A stretch of DNA of 64,000 bases from positions 1,054,001-1,118,000 of the forward strand of contig CBDATC010000002.1 in NCBI GenBank assembly GCA_965199765.1, written 5' to 3'. This DNA is from JAPOXR01 sp965199765 (GTDB lineage Bacteria > Pseudomonadota > Alphaproteobacteria > Rhodobacterales > Rhodobacteraceae). Position 1 is the first letter of the stretch; every line of letters starts with the position of its first letter. Position numbers and translations under genes: made by a program. Positions 53,242 through 61,693 of the stretch are shown here, piece by piece. The notes under the pieces were generated by a model. The model did not search any database. It had not been told where the DNA came from and saw only the letters and a program-made list of their open reading frames with translations.

Positions 53242-54143
53242 GCCTCCCGCACCCTATTCCCTACCAAGGAAGCAAGCGGAAGCTGGCTGCGGCCATCTCG
53301 CGGCACCTGCCGACGGAGATAGGTACCTTCTACGATCCGTTCGCCGGCTCAGCGGCAATGACGATCTACGCTGCCCATCATGGACTCGCACCACGATTTG
53401 TGCTCGCGGACAGCCTCAAGCCGATGATCGATCTCCTCCGCGCAATCGTGGAGACGCCAGAGGAGACGGCCAACGAATACCGCACCTTGTGGCATGGACA
53501 GGTCGAAGGCGATGGTGACTACTTCAACCGCATTCGAGAGCGGTACAACACCACCGGTCACCACGTTGATCTGCTCTACCTGATTTGCCGGTGCGTGAAG
53601 AATTCGATTCGCTTCAACCGAACCGGTCGATTCACTCAATCCGTCGATAGGCGACGCCTGGGAATGCGTCCCAACAGAATGCACTCGGCGATTCATGGTG
53701 TGTCGAGCATCCTCCGGGGCCGCGTCGAATTCCGTGTCGGTGACTGGCTCGAAACGACGAACGATGCGCGACCGAACGATTTCGTCTACATGGACCCGCC
53801 CTACCTTGGCACGTCAATTGGCTCGGATAAGCGATACCACCAACAAATGACGAGGGAGCAACTGATATTCGGCCTAAAGAACCTGCTGCACCGACACATA
53901 CCGTTCGCATTGTCCTATGACGGCACGACCGGCGGACGCGAGTACGGACCACCCTTACCGGAGACACTTGGCCTCACGCGCATACTGCTCAGTGCCGGAA
54001 CATCAACGCAATCGACCCTGAATGGACTCAGAGAAGAAACAGTAGAGAGCTTGTACCTGACACCTGGTCTAGCTCCCCGTCAGACTCCACGAATCGCACG
54101 AGACGTTCAGGCTAGTCTAACGTTCGTTGCAACAGCCGTTTAA
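53238..54143 (+). CDS. D12-class DNA adenine N6-methyltransferase (Dam-like)
   Basis: A 301-residue methyltransferase. Order of motifs: PYQGSKRKL (about residues 8-16; motif X type), FYDPFAGSAAMTIYAA (from residue 31; motif I, S-adenosylmethionine binding), and the catalytic MDPPYLG with DPPY at 186-189. This order is that of the alpha-type D12/Dam family, which methylates adenine at N6. The start is GTG at 53238, overlapping the transposase stop (GTGA); an in-frame ATG upstream would lie inside the transposase gene. It converges with an HNH nuclease, their 3' ends overlapping by 32 bases. As a pair they resemble a type II restriction-modification system. The recognition sequence is unknown. 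Confidence 0.9.
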   Translation: MSLPHPIPYQGSKRKLAAAISRHLPTEIGTFYDPFAGSAAMTIYAAHHGLAPRFVLADSLKPMIDLLRAIVETPEETANEYRTLWHGQVEGDGDYFNRIRERYNTTGHHVDLLYLICRCVKNSIRFNRTGRFTQSVDRRRLGMRPNRMHSAIHGVSSILRGRVEFRVGDWLETTNDARPNDFVYMDPPYLGTSIGSDKRYHQQMTREQLIFGLKNLLHRHIPFALSYDGTTGGREYGPPLPETLGLTRILLSAGTSTQSTLNGLREETVESLYLTPGLAPRQTPRIARDVQASLTFVATAV

Positions 54144-54843
54144 TGTAGGCGGCAATCGTTGTGTCTTCCCTCTTGGCTCGGACTCGAAGCCGCTCGAAGA
54201 CTTCGACTTCCGCTCCACGCCACTCGATATCGACGCGACGAACATGCTCCCCTGCAATGTGCGTGTAACTCTCTGGGAACGCCCAGAAACAGGATCGGCA
54301 GACTGCCTCATCGCGGTCTTTCTGCCAGTTTTGGCATTGCTCGCACGACCAAGATTTCGTCCGCTGGCTCGATCCATCCAGAAGCATGTAGACATCGGAC
54401 CGATTTTCGTCGAACTCCGACTCCCCGGCGACCTCGTAGGGAACACGATGGTCGATCTGGAGGTAATGGGCTTCAAGCCGCTCTCCAGTGATGGCATCAC
54501 GGGAGCCATATCGCTCGATGAGCATGTCCCGGAAACGCTTGGAGAATGCCTTGCGTCCATCAACGCGCCCGCGAACGATCTTGTCCGGGCTGTCGAAGCG
54601 GTAAGCACCGATCTGGCGTCCTGTCTTTGTACTAGGCACGTAGAACGTTTCGATGGGAATACCACACTCTCGAACATCCCGAATAGCTCTCGGCGGATGG
54701 TCGTAGCCGTAGTCGGATTGCAGCTCTTCGGTCGTGACCGACCCGTGCTTGATAATGTGATCAATGACCGTGCGGGGTCTCTTGGCCGTCACCTGTTCGC
54801 ACAGCGCAAGAATCCGTGGGTCGATATCGCGGTTCACACCCAT
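54112..54843 (-). CDS. HNH endonuclease, probable restriction partner of the methyltransferase
   Basis: A 243-residue protein. Residues 1-95 look like a winged-helix domain (DPRILALCEQVTAKRPRTVI; SVTTEELQSDYGYDHPPRAI). The HNH core has YLQIDHRVPYEV (Asp131-His132) and CEQCQNW (Cys167, Cys170, Asn172), the two Cys pairing with CRSC (182/185) in a CX2C-X11-CX2C zinc knuckle. Residues 213-240 (VEVFERLRVRAKREDTTIAA and on) resemble a ribbon-helix-helix DNA-binding tail. It probably cuts DNA at sites protected by the neighbouring methyltransferase. The gene is oriented opposite to it and overlaps its 3' end. Confidence 0.85.
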   Translation of the reverse strand: MGVNRDIDPRILALCEQVTAKRPRTVIDHIIKHGSVTTEELQSDYGYDHPPRAIRDVRECGIPIETFYVPSTKTGRQIGAYRFDSPDKIVRGRVDGRKAFSKRFRDMLIERYGSRDAITGERLEAHYLQIDHRVPYEVAGESEFDENRSDVYMLLDGSSQRTKSWSCEQCQNWQKDRDEAVCRSCFWAFPESYTHIAGEHVRRVDIEWRGAEVEVFERLRVRAKREDTTIAAYIKRLLQRTLD

Positions 54844-54857
54844 CAGGAGACACTACC

Positions 54858-55046
54858 ATGACTGCACCGAAACACCGCCCGCCACCCCGCGAAGTCGAAC
54901 TCGCGCACTCGAGCTACCAGCCGACAAAGGTCGAGAAGGAGGAGCTGCTGGAGTTTCCGGAAGGCATCACGCCCGACGACCTCGCGCGCGCTCTCATGCA
55001 GCCCGCGCGCGTGCGCTACGTAGACCCCCGGCAACGGCGGCAGTAA
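54858..55046 (+). CDS. small hypothetical protein, divergent from the HNH nuclease
   Basis: A 62-residue protein read from ATG 54858, with AGGAG 7 to 11 bases before it. It begins MTAPKHRPPPREVELAHSSY and has EEFPEGITPDDLARALMQPAR-like middle and a basic tail, RYVDPRQRRQ. It starts 14 bases from the nuclease start on the other strand, the position where control proteins of restriction systems often lie, but no helix-turn-helix is visible. It ends 11 bases before the right inverted repeat. Confidence 0.6.
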   Translation: MTAPKHRPPPREVELAHSSYQPTKVEKEELLEFPEGITPDDLARALMQPARVRYVDPRQRRQ

Positions 55047-55056
55047 GTGTGGTGTC

Positions 55057-55081
55057 GTGGGCACTATCCGATATAATCCCC
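55057..55081 (-). repeat. right terminal inverted repeat (IRR)
   Basis: GTGGGCACTATCCGATATAATCCCC in this strand is 25 bases long; its complement matches IRL at 23 of 25 positions. It contains TATAAT pointing outward, a possible -10 box. Confidence 0.92.
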
Positions 55082-55089
55082 AAAGATAA
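55082..55089 (+). repeat. right target-site duplication
   Basis: AAAGATAA, identical to 51894-51901. Joined without the element, the chromosome would read the Sua5-type stop followed by the yqgE 3' region. Confidence 0.9.
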
Positions 55090-55121
55090 ATCCGCAGCGC
55101 ATTTCCGCACATTAAGTTATG

Positions 55122-55688
55122 CTAGGCCGAGCCGCCTCCGGGAGACAGCATCCCCGGATTGATCCCCAACGACCGCAATGCCGCTTCCCATTTTTTGTCG
55201 TCGGCGGTCTCGAAAACCAGCTTTGGATTCGCTTTGCAAATAAGCCATGTGTTTCTTTTGATTTCGGCCTCCAGCTGACCGCCGAACCATCCCGCATAAC
55301 CCAAAGCTAAAAGTGCCGATGACGGCCCTTCGCCCTGCGTCATATCTTCAAGGATATCCGGGGTTGTGGTTACGCTGAACTCATCATTGATGACCTTCGT
55401 TGACATGTATTTTTTGCAATCGCCGGTATGAACAATAATTGCTCGCTCATCATCAACGGGACCTCCGTAATGCACAGGCACAGCCGAGGAGCAAACCTCT
55501 GATCCATCCTCTGCGAACGCTCCGACATGCATTTGTCCAGCGGTCTGGTTTATCACAACGCCCATTGCATTCTCGTCGCTATGATAAATCAACAAAATGA
55601 CGCACCTATCGAATCTAGAGTCCATCATATCCGGCATCGCCACCAACAGCTGACCGCTCAGATAATCCGAAGATTCGACCTTGGCCAT
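55122..55688 (-). CDS. YqgE/AlgH family protein (UPF0301)
   Basis: A 188-residue YqgE-family protein: YLSGQLLVAMPDMMDSRFDRCVILLIYHSDENAMGVVINQ (residues about 9-48) and VHYGGPVDDERAIIVHTGDC, plus LLALGYAGWFGGQLEAEIKRNTWL, are the conserved blocks. The function is unknown; AlgH is a regulator in Pseudomonas. It precedes a periplasmic DsbD-like protein, a pairing that recurs in alphaproteobacteria. Confidence 0.92.
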   Translation of the reverse strand: MAKVESSDYLSGQLLVAMPDMMDSRFDRCVILLIYHSDENAMGVVINQTAGQMHVGAFAEDGSEVCSSAVPVHYGGPVDDERAIIVHTGDCKKYMSTKVINDEFSVTTTPDILEDMTQGEGPSSALLALGYAGWFGGQLEAEIKRNTWLICKANPKLVFETADDKKWEAALRSLGINPGMLSPGGGSA

Positions 55689-55865
55689 TTTTCTGTCCTA
55701 ACAGACTCAAAAAAAATCAAGTATCATAAACTTCTTAGCACACAATTCCGGATATTGGCGCTAAAATCAATTTAATTCAAAGGAAGCCGACATCAGTCGA
55801 ACCACTCGGTATTCCCGATGTCTTTTCGCTTCCAGCAGCCGAGCAACAGTTTCGGGGAAAAAGCC

Positions 55866-56732
55866 ATGCGAGCAAGCAGTATCCTTTTGGCAATAGCAAC
55901 TCCTCTCTTTGGGACCGCAGACATAAGCGCGTCCGCACAAACCATCGAAGACATACTTTCCGCTGACACTCCGCTGGCCGAAGTCGAGGTTCTGCCAGGC
56001 TGGAGACAGCAAACTCCCGATGGCCCGCGGCATTTCTTCGGCCTGAGCGTCACGCTTGCAGCGGGCTGGAAAACCTATTGGCGGAACCCGGGCGAAACCG
56101 GGCTTCCCCCTATGCTGCTATGGACACAGCTGGACAATGTGCAGCAGCCGATTCTCCATTACCCGTCTCCCCGGCTGTTCGAAGATGCAGCATCTCAAAT
56201 TCCTATCCTCGGCTATGAAAACAGTGTCGTGTTCCCGATTGAAGTTCCGGTGGACAGCCTCGCGACGACTGCCGGCGTTTCGGGCTCATTGGAATTTGGC
56301 ATCTGCCGCGAAGTGTGCATACCATCGTCCTTTGAATTCCAAGTCGAGCTTCCACCCGATCACACCGTCAGCATTGATGCTATCGTCGCCGCCATCAATG
56401 ACAAACCCAGGCTGGTTGCGGCCAGTCAAACCGATGTTCAATTCACCTGCCGATTCGTGCCGAACCAAGATTCAAGTCTTCAAGTCTCGGTCTTGCTTGA
56501 TACCGGCAGTCCGATTCCAGAGAATTATCTGGTTCTGTTCGAATACCCCGACCCGTTGAGTGGATTCCATAAAACGGATACTTTATCTAAATTTCCCACC
56601 AGTATACTTGCTAACACGGAGATGTATTTTTGGGAAAAACGCCCGCCGCCGATTGACCGCTCTCTCGTCAATCTGATTCTCGCCACATCGGAAAACACGA
56701 CAATCTACACAGGATGCACCGCTCCGCGATAA
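55866..56732 (+). CDS. periplasmic protein with DsbD N-terminal-like domain
   Basis: A 288-residue secreted protein. ATG 55866 opens a signal peptide (MRASSILLAIATPLFGTADISASA). The body reads AEVEVLPGWRQQTPDGPRHFFGLSVTLAAGWKTYWRNPGETGLPP and GSLEFGICREVCIPSSFEF, with CREVC (residues 147-151). The family is the protein-disulfide reductase DsbD N-terminal domain without the membrane or thioredoxin parts. It may pass reducing power to periplasmic partners. It converges with the RND pump gene. Confidence 0.82.
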   Translation: MRASSILLAIATPLFGTADISASAQTIEDILSADTPLAEVEVLPGWRQQTPDGPRHFFGLSVTLAAGWKTYWRNPGETGLPPMLLWTQLDNVQQPILHYPSPRLFEDAASQIPILGYENSVVFPIEVPVDSLATTAGVSGSLEFGICREVCIPSSFEFQVELPPDHTVSIDAIVAAINDKPRLVAASQTDVQFTCRFVPNQDSSLQVSVLLDTGSPIPENYLVLFEYPDPLSGFHKTDTLSKFPTSILANTEMYFWEKRPPPIDRSLVNLILATSENTTIYTGCTAPR

Positions 56733-56746
56733 GCGTCTTATCCGCG
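56725..56746. terminator. hairpin shared by convergent stops
   Basis: CGCGATAAG (56725-56733) pairs with CTTATCCGCG (56737-56746), with one bulged G, around a three-base loop. It spans the stops of the DsbD-like and RND genes. There is no T-run, so its strength as a terminator is uncertain. Confidence 0.35.
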
Positions 56747-59700
56747 CAGTCCGCGCATTGATAACACAGCAGTCGCGTACCCTAAAACACAAAGTATCAA
56801 AAGACCCGCTAGGAATACTGCAAGGCCAGCGAGGCTTGGCGGAACGCTTCCAAGAACCCCAAAAACGGCAAGCAGCGGCTCCGGCAAGGATCGAAACCAA
56901 ATCGCGTGTCCAAGCGTTGCGGCAAACCAAGCTAGCGAAAGCAGTGCGCAGATCAACACGGTCAGCCTAATCATTCTGCCCCGCTTGGGAACGAATAATG
57001 ACCGCCCGAGCGAAGATGAAAACCGCCCAAAATCTCCAAGAACGCCAATCAGAGCCGGCACAAGCATCAGGATCAAGACCATTCCGAAACCAAGCCCATA
57101 CACCAGTGTGATAACCGTCGGCTTCAGAAAACTTGCCTGTCGGGACGTTTCATAGAGCAGCGGCGCAAGACCGAGAACAGTCGTCGCCGTAGTCAAAAGA
57201 ACAGGCCTCAGCCTGTTTACACACGCATCTTCAATCGCCCTGCGCAAACTCCTTGTCCTGGCGTACTCATCGATCGTTGAAATCAGGATGATCGAATCAT
57301 TGATGATGATGCCGCTCATCCCCACAATTCCAATCACCGAAAACATCGACAGCGGGACACCCCAGATATAGTGCCCCCAAATTGTTCCGATCAATCCAAA
57401 GGGAATGGTCAGCATTACCGCAAAAGGACGAACCCAACTCGCGAAAACCCAAGCCATAACAAGAAAGATTCCGGTTAGAACCAATAGCAATCCCAGCATT
57501 GCGTCATTCAGGAAATTTCGCTCATCCTCCGCCAATCCGGACAATTTCCATGAAACACCGAAAGTCTCCGACACAGTCGGCAGGATTTCGGTTCTCAAGA
57601 CTTCGGTAATTTCCGTCGCCCGGTCGGGATCATCTTCTGAAATGTCACCTGTGACCGAAACAACCCGAACGCCGTTTTCGCGGCGGACAGTCGAGTATCC
57701 TGTTTGATTCCTGACCGAAACAATATCGGTCAATGGCGCATAACCTCCCGCCGGGGCTAGGAGTCTCCACCGTTCAAGGAAGTCGGGAGTCCGTTCAGAT
57801 TCCGGCAGCTGAACGATGATTTCGCCGGTGCGCGTGCCAACAGGATATGAAGAGGCTCTTACCCCGGCGAGTCGGTTGCGCAATTTGGCGCCAACGCTGT
57901 CAATGGTGAAGCCAAGAGCCCGTCCCTGCGGCGTGAGCTCCAGCACCAGTTCTTGTTTGTCGTAGGCTAGGTCGTCTTCGACCGCCGACACTTCCGGATA
58001 TCGAACCACCGCTGTCTTCACGGCTTCCGCCGCCGCTTTCAGCTGGTCCGCATCAGCTCCCGAGAGTTGGACATCCAATGCATCACCGCCGGGTCCGGAT
58101 CTTCCGCCGCGAAAAGAAAGCGTTTCCATCAGCGGATGCGAACGAACTTCATTCTGCAGCGCCGCGACAAACTCAAACGACGAATACGGACGCAAATCGG
58201 CATCAATCAGTTCGATGGTGATCGAGCCAAGCTGATCCGCGTCTTTTGTGTCTCCACCCGACAATCCCCGGCCTGTCGAACCGCCAACTCCCGCAACCAT
58301 GCTGGTTATGGGGTTTTGTCCGTGTTCCTGTGCGAAAGCGTCGCCGACCGCCGCAGCGGCGCGCTGCAATTCACGCACCATTTCCAACGTGTTTGCTCTC
58401 TCCGCGTTCGGCGCCATCGCAAAGTTGCCGCTGACCGAGCCGAGTTCCGGCGCATTGAAGAATCTCCATCGCACGTCACCGTCAATGAACAGCGTTGCCT
58501 GAACTGCAAGCAGCAGAACCGCAGCGGCGATTGTCGGATAGCGGAAAACCAGAACAAATTTCACAAAAGGCCGGAAAGCCTTCTCGCGGAACCAGACAAA
58601 TCCGCGGTTGAACAGTCGGCTGGGATAATCATACCATCGTTCTGAATCAGAGTTCTTCAACGCGTGCCGCATATGATTTGGAAGAATCAAAAAGCACTCG
58701 ATCAGCGATGCTATCAATACAGCGACCACCACGATCGCCAAATCGGCAAGCAGATTGCCGAACCGACCTCCGATCACCAGCAAACCAAAAAATGCGATAA
58801 TTGTGGTGATTGAAGCGGCGAATACCGGCGCTGACATTCGGATGGCGGCATTGGCGGCAGCTTCGGTCGGCCCCTCCAAAAGATGACGTCTTCGAAAATC
58901 GGCGTGTTCACCGACGACGATCGCATCATCGACGACAATTCCCAGCGTAATGATCAGACCGAAGAGGGAAACCATATTCAGAGACAGACCAAAGGCGTAC
59001 ATGAGGGCTATTGCGGCGCACATCGCTGTCGGCACTCCCGCCGCCACCCAGAACGCCACGCGCGCACTGAGAAAGAGAAACAGCATCCCCACCACAAGGC
59101 AAAGACCAAGCAAGCCGTTTTTGTAAAGCAGTTGCAGCCGACCGGTAATTGCCTCCGATCTTGTCAGTATCAGTTCCATGCTGACACCCGCCGGCAATGT
59201 GGACAACATTTCCGAAACCACATCTTCAACAATTTCTTGAATCGCTATCGCATCGCCCCGTTCCGAGCGATCCACGCGCACGAGCACTGCTGCATCCTCG
59301 CCGACGAAATAGGCCTGTTGCCGGTCCGCTCCTTCGACTTTAACACTTGCAATATCCCCGACATGGAGTTTCGAGCCGTTTGGGTTGGACCGCACGACGA
59401 CACCTTCAATTTCGTCTGCCGTCCGTTTCGCTATGCCGGTCCTCACGCGCGCGGCTGCTCCGATTTCGCCGCTTGGATCATCTTTGGCTTCCTCACCAAT
59501 GCGACGAGCGATTTCATCCAATGTGATCTCATTTCTCAGAAGTTGCGACTGCTCGACTTCAACTACGGTCCGAGGAGCCGCGATGCCCCGAATCGTCGTT
59601 CGGGACACTCCATTCTCGAACAGCCGGACGGTAAATTCATCGGCGATTCGGCCAAGCTGCTCAATGCCTACTGGACCAGTGATCGTAACTTCGGTAACTC

Positions 59701-60136
59701 TGTCCAGCCAAGTGGCGAGTCTGACATTCGGCGCATCCACATCATCGGGCAGTCCGGTCACGCCGTCTATCGTGGTCTTGACGTCCTCGACCGCTCGCTG
59801 CATATCCCAGCCGGTTTCGAATTCAACGCTGATCACCGCACGGCCCTCGTAGGAGACAGCTGACGTGTCGGTGACCCCTTCAACGTTTTGGAGTTCCGGA
59901 TTCAGCACCTGAACAAGGGAATTGTCGATATCCGCTGCGCCCGCGCCGTCCCATTCGGCAGCCACCCGGACCGTCTCAAACACCACATCCGGAAAAAACT
60001 GCGCCCGCAGCCGAGGAAAAGCGACCAAGCCCAAAGCGATGACTAAAACCAAAATCAGATTCGCCGCGGTCCTGTGGCGAGTGAAGTAACGCAATAAACC
60101 GGCAAGCGGGGATGACGGAACCGTTGGAGAAATCAA
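56738..60136 (-). CDS. RND efflux transporter permease (AcrB/HAE1-type)
   Basis: A 1132-residue inner-membrane pump, slightly longer than AcrB, of the resistance-nodulation-division superfamily. The first segment is AANLILVLVIALGLVAFPRLRAQFFPDV. The TM4 proton-relay pair DD lies in TLGIVVDDAIVVGE near residue 400. A second membrane bundle starts near residue 860 (LGLLLVLTGIFLVMAWVFASW; IIINDSIILI). No ATG is available at the start; TTG at 60136 (after GAGG) or TTG at 60169 are options. It pairs with the membrane fusion protein upstream. No outer-membrane channel gene is adjacent. Substrates are unknown. Confidence 0.9.
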   Translation of the reverse strand: MISPTVPSSPLAGLLRYFTRHRTAANLILVLVIALGLVAFPRLRAQFFPDVVFETVRVAAEWDGAGAADIDNSLVQVLNPELQNVEGVTDTSAVSYEGRAVISVEFETGWDMQRAVEDVKTTIDGVTGLPDDVDAPNVRLATWLDRVTEVTITGPVGIEQLGRIADEFTVRLFENGVSRTTIRGIAAPRTVVEVEQSQLLRNEITLDEIARRIGEEAKDDPSGEIGAAARVRTGIAKRTADEIEGVVVRSNPNGSKLHVGDIASVKVEGADRQQAYFVGEDAAVLVRVDRSERGDAIAIQEIVEDVVSEMLSTLPAGVSMELILTRSEAITGRLQLLYKNGLLGLCLVVGMLFLFLSARVAFWVAAGVPTAMCAAIALMYAFGLSLNMVSLFGLIITLGIVVDDAIVVGEHADFRRRHLLEGPTEAAANAAIRMSAPVFAASITTIIAFFGLLVIGGRFGNLLADLAIVVVAVLIASLIECFLILPNHMRHALKNSDSERWYDYPSRLFNRGFVWFREKAFRPFVKFVLVFRYPTIAAAVLLLAVQATLFIDGDVRWRFFNAPELGSVSGNFAMAPNAERANTLEMVRELQRAAAAVGDAFAQEHGQNPITSMVAGVGGSTGRGLSGGDTKDADQLGSITIELIDADLRPYSSFEFVAALQNEVRSHPLMETLSFRGGRSGPGGDALDVQLSGADADQLKAAAEAVKTAVVRYPEVSAVEDDLAYDKQELVLELTPQGRALGFTIDSVGAKLRNRLAGVRASSYPVGTRTGEIIVQLPESERTPDFLERWRLLAPAGGYAPLTDIVSVRNQTGYSTVRRENGVRVVSVTGDISEDDPDRATEITEVLRTEILPTVSETFGVSWKLSGLAEDERNFLNDAMLGLLLVLTGIFLVMAWVFASWVRPFAVMLTIPFGLIGTIWGHYIWGVPLSMFSVIGIVGMSGIIINDSIILISTIDEYARTRSLRRAIEDACVNRLRPVLLTTATTVLGLAPLLYETSRQASFLKPTVITLVYGLGFGMVLILMLVPALIGVLGDFGRFSSSLGRSLFVPKRGRMIRLTVLICALLSLAWFAATLGHAIWFRSLPEPLLAVFGVLGSVPPSLAGLAVFLAGLLILCVLGYATAVLSMRGLRG

Positions 60137-60143
60137 TTCAACC

Positions 60144-61589
60144 TCACATGCGACCGCGCAGCCGTTCAACGAGTGATATCGGCACGGTTTCCTGCTGAAG
60201 TGTGGTCAATATCCGCTCTTTCACCTGATCAGGCATACGCTGATTGGCTTCCACGAACGCGACAAGCTGCTGCCGCTCTTCGTCGGTTAGAGCAATATTC
60301 TGCGGCGTCTCCGGCACACCCGCATTGTCTGGAGCGATCGGACGAATTCTAATTCCCGCGCCAATCAGAGGCGACCGTTCCGCAACGATCATTCGGCCCT
60401 CCAAACCAGAGGCGGCGACAATGATTTGATTGCCTTGTTTACGCAGAAGTTCCGCCGGTCTCTCCTCAAGCCGCTCATTTTCACCGACAATCAGCAAATT
60501 CCGGTCGGTATCGGCGGCAGCGGCGGGAAGCATAAGCACATTGTCCAGCGGCGGTTCACGAATCGTAACTTCAACGAAATCGCCAGGTCGCAATCCTGAA
60601 CGGCGACCGCCTTCAATCGAAGCGAAGAGCAGTCGGCCGGTTTGCCCTTCCTGCACCTTGGCGCTTTCGCGCACGATCCGCGCTTGTCCTGTCAAAAACG
60701 CGCCTTCCAGCGAAACCGGCAATGGCCGCAGCTGGCCATCACTTCCAATTACGCGCGAATATTGCTGGTTGGAAATCCGGAACGATACTTCGAGCACGTC
60801 AGGATCGATCAGCTGAGCAATCCTCTCATTCGTATTGACCAGGCCGCCCCGAACAACATTGACCTCACTGAGTGTCCCGCCGAATTCAGCAACCAATTTT
60901 GTGTCAGCCAGCCGTCGATAGGCCTCATCCAGCGTGATTGAACGCCGCAGCACCAGCGATTCGGCCTGACCGACACGCGTCACATTTTGATCGACCGCCT
61001 TCTTTCGGGCCAACTCGGTCTGGCTTGCGGCGGATACAGCGAGTTCGGCGCTTTCGACCGCGATGTCGGTGCCAACGCCCCGATCTCTCAACTCCAACTG
61101 CCTAGTTAGAGACTGACGGCGCAGTTCCAGCTGGCGTTCCGCCAGCAGAAGCTCCTCCCTCGCGATTTCCAAAGCGCGTTCCGCATCATTCAGCTCCACC
61201 TCGGCATCGCGTTTGTCGGCCGTTGCCAAGTCAACCGTTGACTGAGCATCGGACGGATCCACCACCATCAAGATCTCGCCTTCGCTGACGACGCCGCCCT
61301 CGACAAAATTCGGCGACAATTCGATGATGGCACCGCCCACTGGCACTCTGACTTCGAGCGTGCGGACGCTTCTGATTTCTCCGAATGTGGTGATTTCCGG
61401 CACGATTTTGGATGCTTCCGCCACAACAACATTAGCCGCATAGACACGTTCGCGCACCGGTCTGTTCGGCTGCTCCCTAGCCATTCGCTCCTGTACCGAA
61501 GCCGCGACTAAGGATCCGGCATAGGCCAGCAATCCGCCGGTCAATCCGGCGAGAAAGAGGCCGATTAAGCTGTTCTTTAGAAATTTCAC
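60144..61589 (-). CDS. RND efflux periplasmic adaptor (membrane fusion protein)
   Basis: A 481-residue adaptor with an N-terminal anchor (LIGLFLAGLTGGLLAYAGSLVA) and a lipoyl/barrel-sandwich section (VPVGGAIIELSPNFVEGGVVSEGEILMVVDPS, residues about 84-115). A coiled coil of about 100 residues (DAEVELNDAERALEIAREELLLAERQL) follows, then a second lipoyl half (AEFGGTLSEVNVVRGGLVNTNERIAQLIDP). It bridges the RND pump to an outer-membrane channel. The start is GTG at 61589. The RND gene begins just beyond its stop, so the two are one operon. Confidence 0.9.
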   Translation of the reverse strand: MKFLKNSLIGLFLAGLTGGLLAYAGSLVAASVQERMAREQPNRPVRERVYAANVVVAEASKIVPEITTFGEIRSVRTLEVRVPVGGAIIELSPNFVEGGVVSEGEILMVVDPSDAQSTVDLATADKRDAEVELNDAERALEIAREELLLAERQLELRRQSLTRQLELRDRGVGTDIAVESAELAVSAASQTELARKKAVDQNVTRVGQAESLVLRRSITLDEAYRRLADTKLVAEFGGTLSEVNVVRGGLVNTNERIAQLIDPDVLEVSFRISNQQYSRVIGSDGQLRPLPVSLEGAFLTGQARIVRESAKVQEGQTGRLLFASIEGGRRSGLRPGDFVEVTIREPPLDNVLMLPAAAADTDRNLLIVGENERLEERPAELLRKQGNQIIVAASGLEGRMIVAERSPLIGAGIRIRPIAPDNAGVPETPQNIALTDEERQQLVAFVEANQRMPDQVKERILTTLQQETVPISLVERLRGRM

Positions 61590-61693
61590 TGGACGTTAAT
61601 TCAGGAGAGTGCAGACCCGCACCTGGCAATGCCTTTCAATGCGCGGTGTATGGAAGTTTTTTCTAGCTTTATCAAGACTTGGATGACAAAGTT

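Larger units (their letters stand above)
51902..55081 (+). mobile_element. IS1595-family transposon with restriction-modification-like passenger genes
   Basis: A 3180-bp element bounded by 25-base inverted repeats (23 of 25 identical) and a perfect 8-base target duplication. Gene order: small membrane protein, transposase, D12-class DNA adenine methyltransferase, convergent HNH nuclease, small hypothetical protein. The transposase and the methyltransferase are coupled through a GTGA overlap. The interior is visibly richer in G and C than the surrounding chromosome, which points to transfer from another genome. The reading frames and both ends are intact and the duplication has not decayed, so the insertion looks recent and possibly still active. 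Some IS1595 subgroups are known to carry passenger genes; this particular cargo set is worth comparing. Confidence 0.92.

Noticed and set aside
54117..54764. 215-codon minus-strand frame overlapping the HNH gene in another frame
   Set aside because: It is a shadow of the HNH frame with serine/arginine-rich composition and no motif.
54127..54861. 244-codon plus-strand frame opposite the HNH gene
   Set aside because: It has no recognised motif, while the minus-strand frame has HNH and zinc-knuckle residues in family order.
58883..59863. 326-codon plus-strand frame inside the RND pump gene
   Set aside because: It is antisense to a well-supported AcrB-type gene and has no recognised domain.
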